A stretch of 64,000 nt of DNA. It comes from Salvator merianae. Its lineage: Eukaryota > Chordata > Lepidosauria > Squamata > Teiidae. The position numbers were made by a program, and so were the translations under genes. Shown piece by piece: positions 23,071-34,559 of the stretch. Where the stretch lies: positions 1,394,207 to 1,458,206 of the forward strand of contig QVOM02000113.1 of the NCBI GenBank assembly GCA_003586115.2. Reading direction: 5' to 3'. Below the pieces are notes generated by a model. That model had not been told where the DNA came from. It saw only the letters and a program-made list of their open reading frames with translations, and did no database searches. Numbering within the stretch: position 1 is the first letter of the stretch; each line of letters starts with the position of its first letter.

Positions 23071-23413
23071 AATAAAGCTGTTAATTTTTTTCACTGTTTT
23101 TCCTCAAAGGGCAGAGCTATGTCTGCACATGCAGTTAAACATTTTTTGAGTCCTAGCATTTGTTTGCACTTTGGTCTAGCAAGCATCAAGAATGGTTTGC
23201 ACTTTGATCTAGCAAGCGTCTAGCAGAGGCCCAAGCAGCTGGGAGTGGGATACAAACACTCCCAATGGCTTCTAGCTGTAGAGCACTAATTACCTGGGTA
23301 TGCAGCGACCAGGCTGGTGCAATCAACTGATCATGTCTGCGTGATTGTCTGATCATGCCTGCACAGCCCTGTGCACTCTGCGGCCCTGCCAGTCACCATG
23401 GCAGTGTCTGGAT
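23071..23413. other. unrecognised, with a short duplicated block
   Basis: TTTGCACTTTGGTCTAGCAAGC recurs about 40 bp later with one change (near 23163 and 23198). TCTAGCAAGCATC is also present near 51384 in a family A element. Confidence 0.35.
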
Positions 23414-23852
23414 CAGTGGCGTAGCCAGTGCTTCCGTCGCCTGGGGCTATGGGCAGGGGTGATGCCAGTGCGAGCAGGGGGGACGCCGGCGCAAGGGGTG
23501 GTGCCGGCACACTGGCGCAGGGCAGGGTGATGCCAGTGCACCGGAGTGAGGGACGACGCCAGCGTGCGGGGAGGGGCGACGCCATCATGCAGGGTGGGGA
23601 GACACTAGCGGGGCGGGGCCACGCCAGCATGCGGGGCGGGGCCAAGCCAGCGTGCTGGCGCAAGGGGTGACACCAGCGCACAGGGCGGGGCGATGCCAGC
23701 ATGCCGGCGTGAGGGGCGACCAGTGCTCCGCCGACGGATGGGTGGGGCAATGAGTGAGGGCACCGGTGGGTGGGGCCCTGGGTCCGTGGGCCGCCCCCAA
23801 CAACGCGCCACCCGGGGAGGGGCGCCCCCCGCCCCCCCTTGCTACACCTCTG
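23414..23852. mobile_element. GC-rich hAT element with internal minisatellite
   Basis: The left end CAGTGGCGTAGCCAGTG and the right end TTGCTACACCTCTG are inverted. GTCTGGAT at 23406-23413 matches GTCCGGAA at 23853-23860 at six of eight positions, an aged hAT duplication. The core (about 23452-23720) is a degenerate array of roughly 20-bp GC-rich units such as GGGGCGACGCCAGCGTGC. The 182-aa minus frame across it is caused by the repeat. A sister with the same ends and a different core lies at 59980-60391. Confidence 0.75.
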
Positions 23853-23986
23853 GTCCGGAAGCTTTCTGGGCACTGCCATGGTCAGGATTGGGCACAGTTG
23901 CCAGCATCTGCACCATAAATGCTGGTAGCCTGCTTCAGGTAAGTGACTAGGGCCATGCAGTGAGGACAGTGTCCATGCTGCATGGT

Positions 23987-24035
23987 CATTTCCACCATAG
24001 AATGGGATAATTATCCCATTCTAAGATGGAAAATG
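23987..24035. repeat. 49-bp near-perfect palindrome
   Basis: CATTTCCACCATAGAATGGG on the left pairs with CCCATTCTAAGATGGAAAATG on the right, centred on ATAATTAT at 24010/24011, with only a few mismatches. The core matches the palindrome at 15241-15274, so it is probably a miniature foldback element. Confidence 0.8.
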
Positions 24036-24952
24036 AAAAAAACACTCCTGGATGCAAACCCCACACTTACCAGTATTTCAATGGAAAGTGAATTTATTTC
24101 TTTAGTAAAAATAAAGGGGGGAGTGACTTTGTCTTTAGCATCTTCCTTAAATACATGGTTAGAAGGGAAAGACATCTGCAAAGGCTTGGTGCCAGAAAGT
24201 GCCAATGAAAGTCAAGTGCTGCTTGCTCATGGCTGTGAGCAATAGCCATGATGTGGGCAGCAACCTGCCAGATCACCACAAGTACACACATTTTTTTTTC
24301 TTTTTTCAGATCTTCATGAGGGGCAAAAAAACCTGTACATAACTGGATTTGAGACCAAATGGGGTTGCAACCTATTTACTCAGGTGATGTCCATTAACAG
24401 AATTAACAGATGACTGGACTAATGTATGTTTAAGAAGACATGAATGAAAATTAAGGAAGGGAACAACAGACGATACGTCAGAGAATTAAAAACAACAACA
24501 TTCAATTAACTTCTAGAGTGTTAGCCTATAGTGCATTCTAAAATTTCAATATCCTACTCAGAAAAAGTGAGTAAGAGAAAAACTTTGCTTTAGTAAGGTC
24601 AATCAAGGTGGGGGGGAAATCAAAAGTTTATTTTACTGTTTGGGGATCTCATGCTGAACCTTGGTGGAAGAATAATAGGGTAATTTTGTTTAAACAAACA
24701 AGCCAGCGTTCATCTCTCCCCCCACAACACACACAGAAAACTATCTAAGTAAATGGCCTCTACAAAATTAACTGTTCATTGATCTTCTGCAGGCTTGTAC
24801 TCATTTTAAGTGGAACTAGAAATAGTGGGACAAATTCTGTTAATGACTGGAGCTATATAAATCTTTTGGAAATCTACCAACTCTTATTCTATAAGCAACT
24901 CACAATTGAACTCACAGAAAAGTGATGTGTTAAAGATATTATTGAGACCATA
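24036..24952. other. unrecognised AT-rich DNA
   Basis: Short T, G and A runs only (near 24292 and 24609). No element was recognised. Confidence 0.35.
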
Positions 24953-25478
24953 TGTATTTGTTTGTTTGTATTTTTATCCCACCCTATACCTGAGGGTGGA
25001 TTACAGCAGGGAAAAAAATAAAACATGAAGTAAAATGAACATTCTAAAAGCAATGCTAGCACCTGAATGTGGGATGGGAAAACTCTTTCCTTAGCTAAAG
25101 CCAGGGTGAATGTCTTCCTTGCTCTCCTAAACATGTAAAATGAAGGTGTGCGGTGCACCTCAGGGGGAAACTATTTCATAGTCGGGGGGGGGGTTACCAC
25201 TGAGAAGGCCCTACGCCAGGTGCCCAGATCTTTTGCTACTGGAGGTGGTGAAACAACCAGGAGAGCCTCTCCTGCATATCTTAAGGCATGGGCAGGTCAA
25301 TATGGGAGACAGTGTTCCTTTAGATATTTGGGGCTTAAGCCATTTAGGGCCTAATAGGTTAAGGTTAATACCTTGACTTGGGTTCAGTAGTGAACTGACA
25401 GCCAGTGCAGTTCTTTTAAGACCGGTGTGATGTGCATCTGGCCATCCATTCTGGTCAGCAATCTAGATGCTGCATTCT
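24953..25478 (-). mobile_element. L2-clade LINE, ORF2 C-terminus and 3' tail
   Basis: On the minus strand, from about 25430, the broken translation gives ELHWLSVHY, VKVLTLTY, ALNGLSPKYL, WRRAFSVVTPP and FRRARKTFTLALAKE. This matches the C-terminus of L2-type reverse transcriptase proteins (LHWLPV...FK.L..T.KAL.G..P.YL ... RAFSV.AP.LWN.LP). The 3' end follows at 24953-25010 as CCACCCTCAGGTATAGGGTG, GGATAAAAAT and CAAA repeats. Several stops and frameshifts make it dead. Confidence 0.7.
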
Positions 25479-25825
25479 GCACTTGCAGCTAGGAAGAGGA
25501 AAGCTGCTGTTGGAAGCCTCCTATTGATTTCTACAGACTGTGTTATGGTTTGCTGAGAGGCAAAGAATGGTTTGTGGAAATGGAAATGGAAGTAAAATTT
25601 CAAATATTCTATTGAACTGCAGTCCCATTCTACAGGAGATACATAGCGTAGCATTTGGAACTAGAAATTCATTTGACACAATAGTGCATGCCAACAAAAT
25701 GATAACATGCCTTCACATTAACTGGCTGACAAAACACTAATTATGTAACTGGTTCTCGTGCTTTACTGGCATTGCTTTTACTTAATCATTTCTGCATAAG
25801 GTACAAAATGTGTGTGGGAGCTTAT
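25479..25825. other. unrecognised DNA
   Basis: Nothing recognised. Confidence 0.3.
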
Positions 25826-26147
25826 CAGAGATGTGCCAAACTGGTTCATTTTCAAACTGGTTCAATTTAAACAAAGTGTTTTGACTGCCAGTTTGAGGGG
25901 GCAAGTTTGAATTTAAACTGAACTAAAGAGTCTTCAGATAAACCAATGAGACTGCCTAGTTGGAGCTCAACTGGTTGAATTCACATTACTTTTGCCTCTT
26001 TTAAAAAGCTTTTTCCTTTTTTCCCCCTTTCAGGAACAGTGTCAAACTGACTCAAACAGGGTCAGACAGCCTGCCAGTTTGAAAGAGAAAGGAGTGTTCA
26101 GTTTGATTCAAAGAAAAATGCAAAGTTTAAGTTTCTGCACATCTCTA
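25826..26147. mobile_element. AT-rich hAT MITE
   Basis: The left end CAGAGATGTGCCAAACTGG and the right end GTTTCTGCACATCTCTA are inverted and match the ends at 46267-46572. Flanks GAGCTTAT and GGGACTAT agree at five of eight positions, a worn 8-bp duplication. Repeated AACTGGTTCA and TTTGAATTTAAACTGAAC blocks are shared with the 46-kb copy. Confidence 0.65.
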
Positions 26148-26581
26148 GGGACTATGGTACCTGTACATTGCTGACAGTATTACTATGGCCCACTCCAGAT
26201 GCCAACAGGATATTTAGTCAACACTTTAATGTGTCTTTAGTTGGTTGCTGTGGAAGTTTTGACGTGTATCTGCTGACTCTGTTAAGGAGTTTTATGTAGC
26301 ATATTTTAATTGAGTATATTGTAAAAATGAAAACTGTGTGACTGAAAGGGATGTGGGAATATTATACAGTTCTGCTTCCTGGCTGACTTCCGACCAAGGA
26401 TTTATGCTTCTGAGAATGGTGCTGCAACCACAGAAACGTTCTGGTAGCTGCAGAAAGTCACATTAGAACCTTGACTATTTGGTGTCCAGCCTTTCACATC
26501 CATCACAACAATGCTATGCTGCTGCATATTGTCATTTGTTAAGCTGCATGTCATCATTAAGCTCCATTTTCATGCAGCTTA
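26148..26581. other. unrecognised DNA
   Basis: Nothing recognised. Confidence 0.3.
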
Positions 26582-27347
26582 AGAGTGATTCTACACTGTC
26601 CAGTATACTGGACTAGCAAGCATACTAGGATCCTACCTACTATATGCTTACTGTGGAACTGGAGAAGGTGCAGAAAAGGGCAACCAGAATGATCTAGGGG
26701 CTGGAACACCTTCCTTATGAAATCAGGCTGCAACGCCTTGGCCTCTTCAGCCTTGAAATGTGGCATTTAAGAAGAGACCTGATTGAAGTATATAAAATCA
26801 TGCACAGTATGGGTAAGGTAGACAGAGAGAATTTTTTTTCCTGTATCACACAACACTAGGACCAGGGGACACTCTCTGAAGCTGATGAGTAGAAGAGTTA
26901 GGACTGACAAGGGAAAGTATTTTTTCACTCAGAGGGTCATTGGTCTATGGAATTTATTACCAGAAGAGGCAGTGACAGCAATCAGCCTAGACAGCTTTAA
27001 GAAAGGATTGGGCAGATTTATGGAGGTCAGATGTATCAATGGCTACTAAAATGGATGCCTAGGTACTGCCTCCAGGTTGGAAAGACAGGCAGGATGTTTG
27101 TAAAACCATTTGCGGGGAGTCAAGAGCAGGTGAAGGTTTTGCCCTTATATTCTGCTTGAGAATGCCCAGAAGCAATTGGTGGGCCACTGTGTGAAACAGA
27201 ATTCTGGACTAGATGGGTTGTGGCCTGATCCAGCAAGGCTCCTCTTATGTTCTTATGCAGATGTGGTCTGGAAGGCCCCACCAGTGTGCAGAAAGAAGGT
27301 TCCTAGTATGCTTGCTGATCCAGTGTATTGACCAGTGGAGAATGACC
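26582..27347. mobile_element. TTA-flanked MITE split by a CR1
   Basis: The arm 26584-26629 (TGATTCTACACTGTCCAGTA ... AGCAAGCATACTAGGA) is nearly the reverse complement of 27301-27347 (TCCTAGTATGCTTGCTGATC ... GGAGAATGACC). TTA at 26579-26581 repeats at 27348-27350. A 0.6-kb CR1 fragment lies between the arms, so the MITE was the earlier insertion. Confidence 0.65.
26650..27263 (+). mobile_element. CR1 LINE, ORF2 C-terminus and 3' UTR
   Basis: The translation from 26658 reads VEKVQKRATRMI, stop, GLEHLPYEIRLQRLGLFSLE, LRRDLIEVYKIM and MGKVDRENFF. This is the C-terminus of the CR1/jockey-type reverse transcriptase protein. The 3' UTR ends TGGCCTGATCCAGCAAGG and TTATGTTCTTATG. Stops and shifts show it is inactive. 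Confidence 0.9.
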
Positions 27348-27350
27348 TTA

Positions 27351-27670
27351 GATTTGCTGAAAACTCTCACAATTGGAATGGCTAATCTTACAAGTGATTT
27401 TGAAGAACATCCTGATTCTTGTAGGACCAATGCCTTTGTGTCTCCATTGACCTCCCCTGCAAAAAAATGCACCCTGAGCTGGAAGAGAAGGTGCTGGTTG
27501 CTGAGACAGCAGAAGCTATGATGAAAAAAATCAATGGTGAAATGATGAGACAGGGTAAGAAGGATGAAAGAAAGCTGCCAGCTGTAGTTTATGTTAGAAG
27601 CGGTGCACTGGGTTATCCTGGGATGGGGAAAATAGCTCACACAGGCAACTAGCTCTTAAAAAGCAGTATC
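27351..27670. other. unrecognised DNA
   Basis: Open frames on both strands (27213-27521 plus, 27245-27640 minus) overlap the CR1 end and have no recognisable product. Confidence 0.3.
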
Positions 27671-28152
27671 TGTTAGGAAAAGGTTTTAAAAATGACAGAT
27701 CGCCCAAGTGAACCATAAAACTAAGGACAGACAACACAAAAACCTTCTCACACACAAGATTCTTTGAAACCAAAAGAATATGCTTTATTAAAATACAGGA
27801 AGAATCTTTAAAAAGAGGATAAAACCAATACAACCTCAAGTTTGGCAGGAATTAGTTGACAGGTTCAAAAGATAGGTCAAAAACAATGCAGCAGCAGGCT
27901 AGCCTTGCAGTGGTCTCTCTTCCAGAGACTCACTGCACATGTGCAGGGTTAAACCAGGAAGAAAAAGGTTGTTACAGTGGCTTTCATGAATGAACTAGGC
28001 TCTTTTAAGGACAATTTTAACAGTCACATAAACAGGAAGGTTATACAGAAGGAAGAAGGAACCTAAACCTCAACTAATCTAACTTTGTCACTTATTATTG
28101 TATACTATTTGAAATATCATCATCATCATCATCATCATCATCAAATCTAACA
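27671..28152 (-). mobile_element. candidate LTR (TGTTAG...CTAACA)
   Basis: It starts TGTTAGGAAAAGG and ends ATCTAACA, a 6-bp inverted terminus. The minus strand has a possible polyadenylation signal in TTTTAATAAAGCATATTC near 27790. Flanks GTATC and CTAGG do not match, so no target duplication supports it. A (ATC)n array sits at the right end. It shares terminal words with 47448-48302. Confidence 0.3.
28117..28143 (+). repeat. (ATC)n microsatellite
   Basis: Nine ATC units. Confidence 0.95.
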
Positions 28153-28975
28153 CTAGGGAACCCAGACTATCAGGCAACACACAAATATCTCAATCTCTGA
28201 CACATTGCTGTGTCCTGTAAGGTCTCGGCCCGTGAGGAGCTGCAAAGCTGTAAACAGAAAAAAGAAGCTTGAAATACAGGCAAAATCCTGGAAATACTCC
28301 AAAATAACAAGACTGCCTTGAAAAATTAAGCTAGGAATCAGCAAAAAAAGGCTCCTTGAAGACAAATACTCCAATCCTAATAGCAGGGCAAAGGTTAATA
28401 AAGTTCAAAAGGCAGTGTAGCCAGGGAGAGAATCAGGAAGCAGCTTTGCAAGAGATCCAAAAGCAATCCAGAGGGAGGTTTCTGGTGATAGAGACTATCT
28501 AGAAACTACTTTTATTAATATTCTGTACAAAGGGGGCTGAACATAGCTCTAAAACTCTGCCCAGGGGTAGGGAGCTGTACAAAGGGAGGAGATACTTCTA
28601 CATGTAAGGAAAGGGAACATATGTAAAGGTTGTGTCTGTGTAATGTATGCCCAAACAAGGGTTTCCATCCTCTCGTGCATGTGTCTGGGTGATATTAAGG
28701 GTGATCAAGTCTTGTCCATTCCCTGATTAAGTTGTTAATGGTGTTCTGATTAGCTTTCAATAAAGCAAATAGTGTTGCAATCCAGACAATTGTGTTGCTT
28801 CTGTTAGCCACATTTTTCCTACACACACAGAGGAAGATGCCAATAGTTCTCCAAATATATCCTTTTAGATTCTGCTCAAAGTAAGTACTAGCTATACCCA
28901 AGCCATTCAAATGCATTATTTCTGCTGAGGATGGGCTTCCTCTCTGATTCAGTCCTGCTTATGCAGATGTCTCCA
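28153..28975. other. unrecognised, possibly LTR-related
   Basis: ACTACTTTTATTAATATTC near 28506 resembles the polyadenylation segment of the LTR candidate to the left. No gag, pol or env motif was seen. Confidence 0.3.
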
Positions 28976-29433
28976 GGCCTTCTTTGCACTTACTATCTTG
29001 GAATGTTTGGAATCAAACATTCCAAGATGGAACAGACCTCACAGTGCACCTGCCATTTGCACTGTAAAGGCTGGAATACCCCAGTAATGGACTACCAGCA
29101 CTCACATTGCAGATACGGGCCACCTGTGCCATGAGAGCAGGTGGGATAACATCTGGCCACTGCTATGGTGACCGGGGATGTGGTGTGAATGTGCAGCCAC
29201 AGCCACTCCACACAACTGTGCAGCCACAGCTGTAGCCACAGTGCAGTGTTCATACATGGAAGTAGGTGCGAACACTGCATACCGGGAGCAGTCCAGCTGC
29301 ACCAATACAACTGTGGAGTGAAATTTTGTGTTCCACAGCTAGTAGCAATCAGGAAAAGCTGTAGCCTACTCCTGATCACAAAAGCCTCTGTGCAGTATGG
29401 ACACACTTCACTAGTGAGTGTACAAACAGGTCC
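28976..29433. mobile_element. family C element with terminal hairpin
   Basis: The left end GGCCTTCTTTGCACTTAC resembles family B and the right end GTGTACAAACAGGTCC resembles family A. A perfect 15-bp stem (ATCTTGGAATGTTTG, loop GAAT) lies at 28995-29028. The interior shares TGCATACCGGGAGCAGTCC and CCACAGCTAGTAGCAATCAG with 17400-17670. Overlapping minus frames of up to 161 aa are not genes. Confidence 0.55.
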
Positions 29434-30048
29434 TCTGTTCCAAGTCCTTTTGCTGCAGACAGAGACGGAATAATACTTCCTTGTCCTTTTCAAATCAAGG
29501 TATGGTTTTCCAAGACATATTCTTGCGAACAAAGATGGATCCTGGTCTAATATAGGGATTTGGATACTCTGATTCAATCCCTATGCTTGCAACCTATATG
29601 CCAATTATATTTATAATATCAATCCAGTTCTATCATCTAGAGGTGTCTGTATTTTGGAAAACCCTTGCCTTTGGTGGCAGAGAACCATAAATCTTTGTGT
29701 ATTTGAGGGGAGCCTGTATCATTTGGAGGGCAAAAATAAAAAGGTGGAGAATGAACAGGTGCTCTGCCACTTCAAATCTATAGGGCACAAATTTGGAGAG
29801 GTTATGTAATTGCCCAATTGCAAATTCACCAATTGTATATTTATAGATCCCACAAATGTGGAGGAATGATAAATGGCAAGTCCGAACAGTAAAACAGTGA
29901 AGGGACCCCAAAGCAATAACCTGAGTATACCTTGTCAGATTTTCCTTGATGCAGCTCATGAATCATTTCCCAAGCATACAGATGTTCACCAGTTAAACAA
30001 GCAAAGACAATATAAGCACATTTAGCAAAGACAACATACCTTTACAAG
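29434..30048. other. unrecognised DNA
   Basis: Minus frame 29633-29959 (108 aa) has no recognisable product. Confidence 0.3.
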
Positions 30049-30640
30049 GGGCCTGTTCGCACTTACCTTCATAGAATGGTCTCATTAGTAGGCTTCAGAC
30101 CAGAGAGGTTGGAGTCTGCTGGGTGCTATACGCACTTAACAGCCAGAGAAACAGACTCCAAGCTGATCAGCAGAGGGAGCGGTGTGGATGGGAATCCCCT
30201 AGACAGGAAATGAGGTCACAAACCATAGAGGCACAGATGCCTAGATAGGTCTAGTAATCCGAACCATAGAGTACTGCTTCGAAGCTAGAGGGGCTCGTTT
30301 CGGAGTTGTATTCACAACGGCAGCCAGGCTGCGAAGCCCAAAGGGCAAACCCAGTTGCGAAGCAGCAGACCGGGTTGCAAAGCAGCGGACCGCGCCTGCG
30401 CAGCCATGCCAGCCCCTCCCCGCCGCCATTTCGAGCCAGGAAGGGAGTGCGAAAGGACTTTTCCTGATCTTCGCTCAATTGTGCAGGTCGGAACGAAGAC
30501 AAGTAATTACTTGTCTTGCCTTCCCCAGCATCAGGTACATATTGGGAGAGGCTTGGTTCGGTTTGGAGGAGGCACACGCCCGCAGCAGTGCAAAAGCTCC
30601 GTTCCAGTGAACGGTCTACCACGGTAGTGCAAACAGGCCC
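30049..30640. mobile_element. family A MITE copy 2, flanked by AAG
   Basis: It begins GGGCCTGTTCGCACTTACC and ends GTAGTGCAAACAGGCCC. AAG at 30046-30048 repeats at 30641-30643. It can be aligned along its full length with 45354-45944 (shared GGTCTCATTAGTAGGCTTC, CCCCGCCGCCATTT and CAAGTAATTACTTGTCTTGC). The core is CpG-rich, and open frames in it (148 aa minus) are compositional. Confidence 0.8.
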
Positions 30641-31994
30641 AAGGTTTCTAGGAGGGGAAAGTGCATCCAGACAAGGGCTCTCCATGGCAAGCTGCATCTG
30701 TCTGGCCCTCTGGAGCCCATGAATGTGTGCTAAGGCACCATTATAATGTGATGTCTGAGGTCAGCAACCATGATGTGTTCTTACAAATCTGTTGAAGGTT
30801 TTGCCCACTCATGCGGCACCCCCCAAAATCATATGTTTATTCTTTCTGGAGCTGGCACAGAAAGTTCTATCAGAGCACATCATGTGCACCTATTCTACAC
30901 CATATTAGAGTTTTGTTCCTCTCTTGCAGTTGCTGAAGGAGCCATTGACACACAGATCAATGTAAGTGTGCCCAGGTATCAAAGGTTCTCCCCTCTTAGG
31001 AGGCCAGTAAAGGTTCTCCATTATAAGACTGTGTGTGACTTGTAAAGTCATGTCTTAGGTTACTTGAAAGAAGTATTCTTCACACACCTTTACTGCTGCT
31101 CAGTGGATTACTTTCAATATTATCCAGTATTTTTGTAGCATCCAGAAATTTTTAACAACCTTTTTTTAAAGAGTGTTTTCTTTTTCTTTTTTCTAAAATT
31201 GTGTTTACCTGGAATAGTGAACTAAATAATTATCCATAATGAGCAATCTCAAAACTGGAATAACTTTCAATAATATACCTTTAAAGTGATGCAGTTTCTG
31301 TTTTTTGAATGTTAGCCTATGCCTCCTGGCCATTTACTGAATAACAGCAATGAACCATTTGAAACAAATGAGATTCACCTGGTTTTTTTATTTGCTTGGG
31401 TTATTTTGATGGAAAACTTTTGGGATGCAAATGGAACAATGATAGAAGCAAACATATACCCCTGCAGCTAATATATCAAAATCAGTGCCACATTTTCAAT
31501 TCATATATTCTTCTCTAGTGCTTCAGCTGTTGCTACCTGATAATGACTTTCAATCTCCTTCCATCTTTTTCTTTTTCTTTTTCTTTTTTTTAATACTAAT
31601 GAAATACTGGTGGTTATGTTGTGATAAAACTTACTCTTTAAAAAAAAAGATTGTTTAGAATTTAAACAAAATGGAAAGGGGGTCTTCAGTTTATTAAGCA
31701 AGTGAGGTATGATAGAGAACTCATAATTAGGGATGCATGTGTCTTTGAAACATAGCTGATTCAGATCCAGCTAAATCTAAAAGCAAAATTGTACCAGTTC
31801 TCTCCCACAAGTAAGCTCTAAAACTTCTTTGTTGCTAACCAAGATGAAGTGGAGAAAGAAAAATGAAGTGTGTTCAGTGAATGAGAATATGTATCATTTA
31901 ACATGAGTATTATACTCGCAGCCTTCAACTGCACTCCTTGATTTTCTTTACAATTCAAGGTACTAGAGATAATGAGAACTCTGTTATATATCGC
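30641..31994. other. unrecognised DNA
   Basis: Plus frame 30770-31045 (91 aa) has no recognisable product. A short TTTTTC run lies near 31570. Confidence 0.3.
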
Positions 31995-32193
31995 CTGAGT
32001 TTGCCTCCAGGTTGGAAAGGCAGGATGCCTCTAAAGACCACTTGCAGGAAGTTGAGAGCAGTGAAGATTTTGCCTTTGTCTTCTGCTTGAATATTCCCAG
32101 AAACAATTAATGGGCTATTGTGTGAAACAGGATTCTGGACTACATGGGCTGGCCTGATCCAGCAGGGCTTCTCTCATGGACTTATTCTTATGT
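31995..32193 (+). mobile_element. CR1 LINE 3' end
   Basis: TTTGCCTCCAGGTTGGAAAG, TTCTGCTTGAATATTCCC and GGCCTGATCCAGCAGGGC follow in the same order as in the CR1 at 26650-27263. It ends in ACTTATTCTTATG. Only the 3' UTR remains. Confidence 0.85.
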
Positions 32194-32390
32194 CATTTTC
32201 TTATTCTATTGCAATTCCTTTTTTCCTGTTATGTTTCCTTCCTCACCCTGGAGGTAATGTCACTAAAGTGCCTGTGCCAGAAAAGGAGCACTAAACCAAC
32301 AGAGGTGGAACTGACTGAGTCTGAATCATGGAGGATTAACTTGCTGTCTGTGAGAATCCAATACTATGATACTGTGAGTTTCTCTAGCAA
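32194..32390. other. unrecognised DNA
   Basis: Nothing recognised in this short gap. Confidence 0.3.
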
Positions 32391-32835
32391 TTTATTTTTA
32401 TTTATTAGTTTAAAACATTTATATATAACTTCTCATTTAAAATATCATGAAGCAGTTTACAGGAGAGATAAAAAACTAGGGTAAAACCACACACACACAC
32501 ACACACACACCAACAATTAAAATCACTTCAAAAACTGGGTGGGTGAGGGAAAGGAACAAACATTCTCATAGGAAATGCCTGAGTGAAGAGAGAACTCTTT
32601 AAATGGGCACCTAAAAGCAGAATTAGACAGATAAAGTAAAATAGCCCAAAGAGTTGGTGCAATGTAAGGTCATTTTGGCATATCATAGAGAACACTTACA
32701 GCTACATTCTGTGCCAGTAAGAAACTTTCAGAGTCTTGGAGATCAGCCCATGGCCTGAGTTCCTGTAGTATAACTGGGGGGTTATCATGGCCCAGACAAG
32801 ACAATATTTTAGGCATAATGAAGGGTAGATTATAA
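32391..32835 (-). mobile_element. L2-clade LINE, ORF2 C-terminus and tail
   Basis: The minus strand gives DMPK, IAPTLWAILLYLS, FKEFSLHSGIS in broken frames. This resembles the LWN.LP...FK..LKT.LF.QAF C-terminal block of L2-type LINE proteins, as at 24953-25478. The tail ends in TAAATAAAAATAAATT on that strand. A CA microsatellite has expanded inside it. Confidence 0.55.
32487..32511 (+). repeat. (CA)n microsatellite
   Basis: About twelve CA units inside an L2-type LINE remnant. Confidence 0.95.
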
Positions 32836-34379
32836 ATATCTTAGATAAATAATTTTAAGATAGCAAGCCGGTAAAGGAGGTCTTTTAGGCAACCTCTGCA
32901 TGGTCCAATTGGTCCATGCCAGATGTGGTATGGGACCATATGATCCACGTACCAACATATTGCAGTGGTCACTTGGACCACATGCTTGGCCTGGTCCCAA
33001 GTACAGAAACCATGCCTAGGAACATTCCAGTGAGAGACAACTTTAAAGTGGTCTCAAATAAACTCAGCCTAGGTCCTCTTCCTGCTGCGTCCAAGCAGAC
33101 AGGCAGTGGCAGCAAGATCAACCGAGGTTCTGTTCAGGAGCCCATTTCTGGACCATGGGGAAATATCCCCAGCATGCAACTTCAAAGCCTAGTACAGAAT
33201 AACCATTCTGTGGATGGCCACTGGCACCCTCAACATTGCAAAACCACATTTCTAGTTTGGTCAGGACTGGCCTCCATCACACATGCCAACAGTGCACATG
33301 AAGAAGCTGCCTTAAACTATAAACCTGGGGGCTGAGACTCATTTCTTACAGACAGTTTTGTAATCTATTCTGGGAGCATTTCATGCTTAAAAGTGCAGCA
33401 TAAATATTTTATGTTCAATAAGTGTCAGTTTTAACTGTCAAAGCCAAATATATTTTGTTTGGCTGCTCTGGTAACTAATGACTTTCATAGCAGGGTGGAC
33501 TAGAGTGGCTTCCTACTTTCCAGTTCCTCTGTGGCTGCTTCCTGATAACCAAACCATACCTGTGAATGAAAACTGAACTTACAGAACTTAAATAGATTTT
33601 AAAATTCCTATTATTCAAAGTTTACTCAGTACAGCCCTAGAAACCATTGTTTCTAGCCTGCCAGTTTTCATATGCTTCATAATCCTGTTGACAGAGTTTT
33701 GGCTTTATACTGTCATGCCAGTACTTTGAGCAGATCCTTGCATGGGGTGCTGAAGTTTATTTATGAAGCTTAAAGTACCCATCTGGGTGTGAAGATCACA
33801 GGGGGAGGCCTTTCCTGTAGTACTATCACCCTCACATGTTTGAAAGGTGGCAGCACACAAGAGGATTTTTCAGTGGTAGCACCAGGCTTAGTAATAGCTT
33901 CCAGCTGGGATGACTTGGCAACGATATGATATGGTTTTCAGCCATTGCTTAAAATGTATTTCTTAACCTAGGCTTTGATATTTAGTTCTTTCCTACTGTT
34001 ACTCTGCTAGGTGAGAGGGTTGTATTTTAATTATGTTATATTGATTTCAGCCATGTGTTTATATACTTTTATTGAATGCTCAGAAAGGAAAGATAAAGTG
34101 AGTATTGAAGGAAAGTTACATTGCACAGTTTTGAGATTCATTTTAAAATGTATGGGATTGGAAAGTTTTGTATGATGGAAAATGGTAAATTACTGATTTA
34201 CTACATTCACAATACATTTGCTTATGCAGAACCAAATAACTGGTTTTGGAACTGGTGAGGAATACACTGAATATTTGGGAGTATTGATTATATTAGTGCT
34301 AACTGTCCTTCCCTTCCTTCCTATTTCATTCTGAATCTGCATGTACAATGGAATGTAGAAGTTAAATGGGACTGCATCG
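32836..34379. other. unrecognised DNA
   Basis: An imperfect 20-bp palindrome (CATGGTCCAA / TTGGTCCATG) lies at 32899-32918. The 139-aa plus frame at 32916-33335 has no recognisable product. The sequence style is like the nearby MITEs, but no ends were found. Confidence 0.3.
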
Positions 34380-34545
34380 GAGATGATTTGTACATGGAAT
34401 CATTGACACACCAATCTGCCTTTCCCTGCTCTGATGAGCACTCTAGGCTAGAAAATGTGGATTAAAGATGGGAAGAAAACATGAGTGCCACATTCTACTG
34501 TCTCTGAGATGCATTTGAACTCATGCTGCATTCACCCACAGTAAA
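34380..34545. mobile_element. family H MITE fragment
   Basis: CTCTAGGCTAGAAAATGTGGAT and TACTGTCTCTGAGATGC are shared with 40461-40674. The left boundary is not clear. Confidence 0.4.
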
Positions 34546-34559
34546 ATTAAAATAAAATA

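Noticed and set aside
23331..23879. 182-aa minus-strand open frame, Pro/Ala/Arg-rich
   Set aside because: It spans the GC-rich minisatellite core and ends of a hAT element with terminal repeats and a worn 8-bp duplication. The lack of stops follows from high G+C.
29092..29577. 161-aa minus-strand open frame
   Set aside because: It overlaps a family C element on both its conserved and its end parts. No domain recognised.
30251..30697. 148-aa minus-strand open frame
   Set aside because: It lies inside family A copy 2. The sister copy at 45354-45944 does not keep the same frame, so it is not a gene.
32916..33335. 139-aa plus-strand open frame
   Set aside because: No domain, no start context, no splice partner, and it lies among MITE-like sequence.
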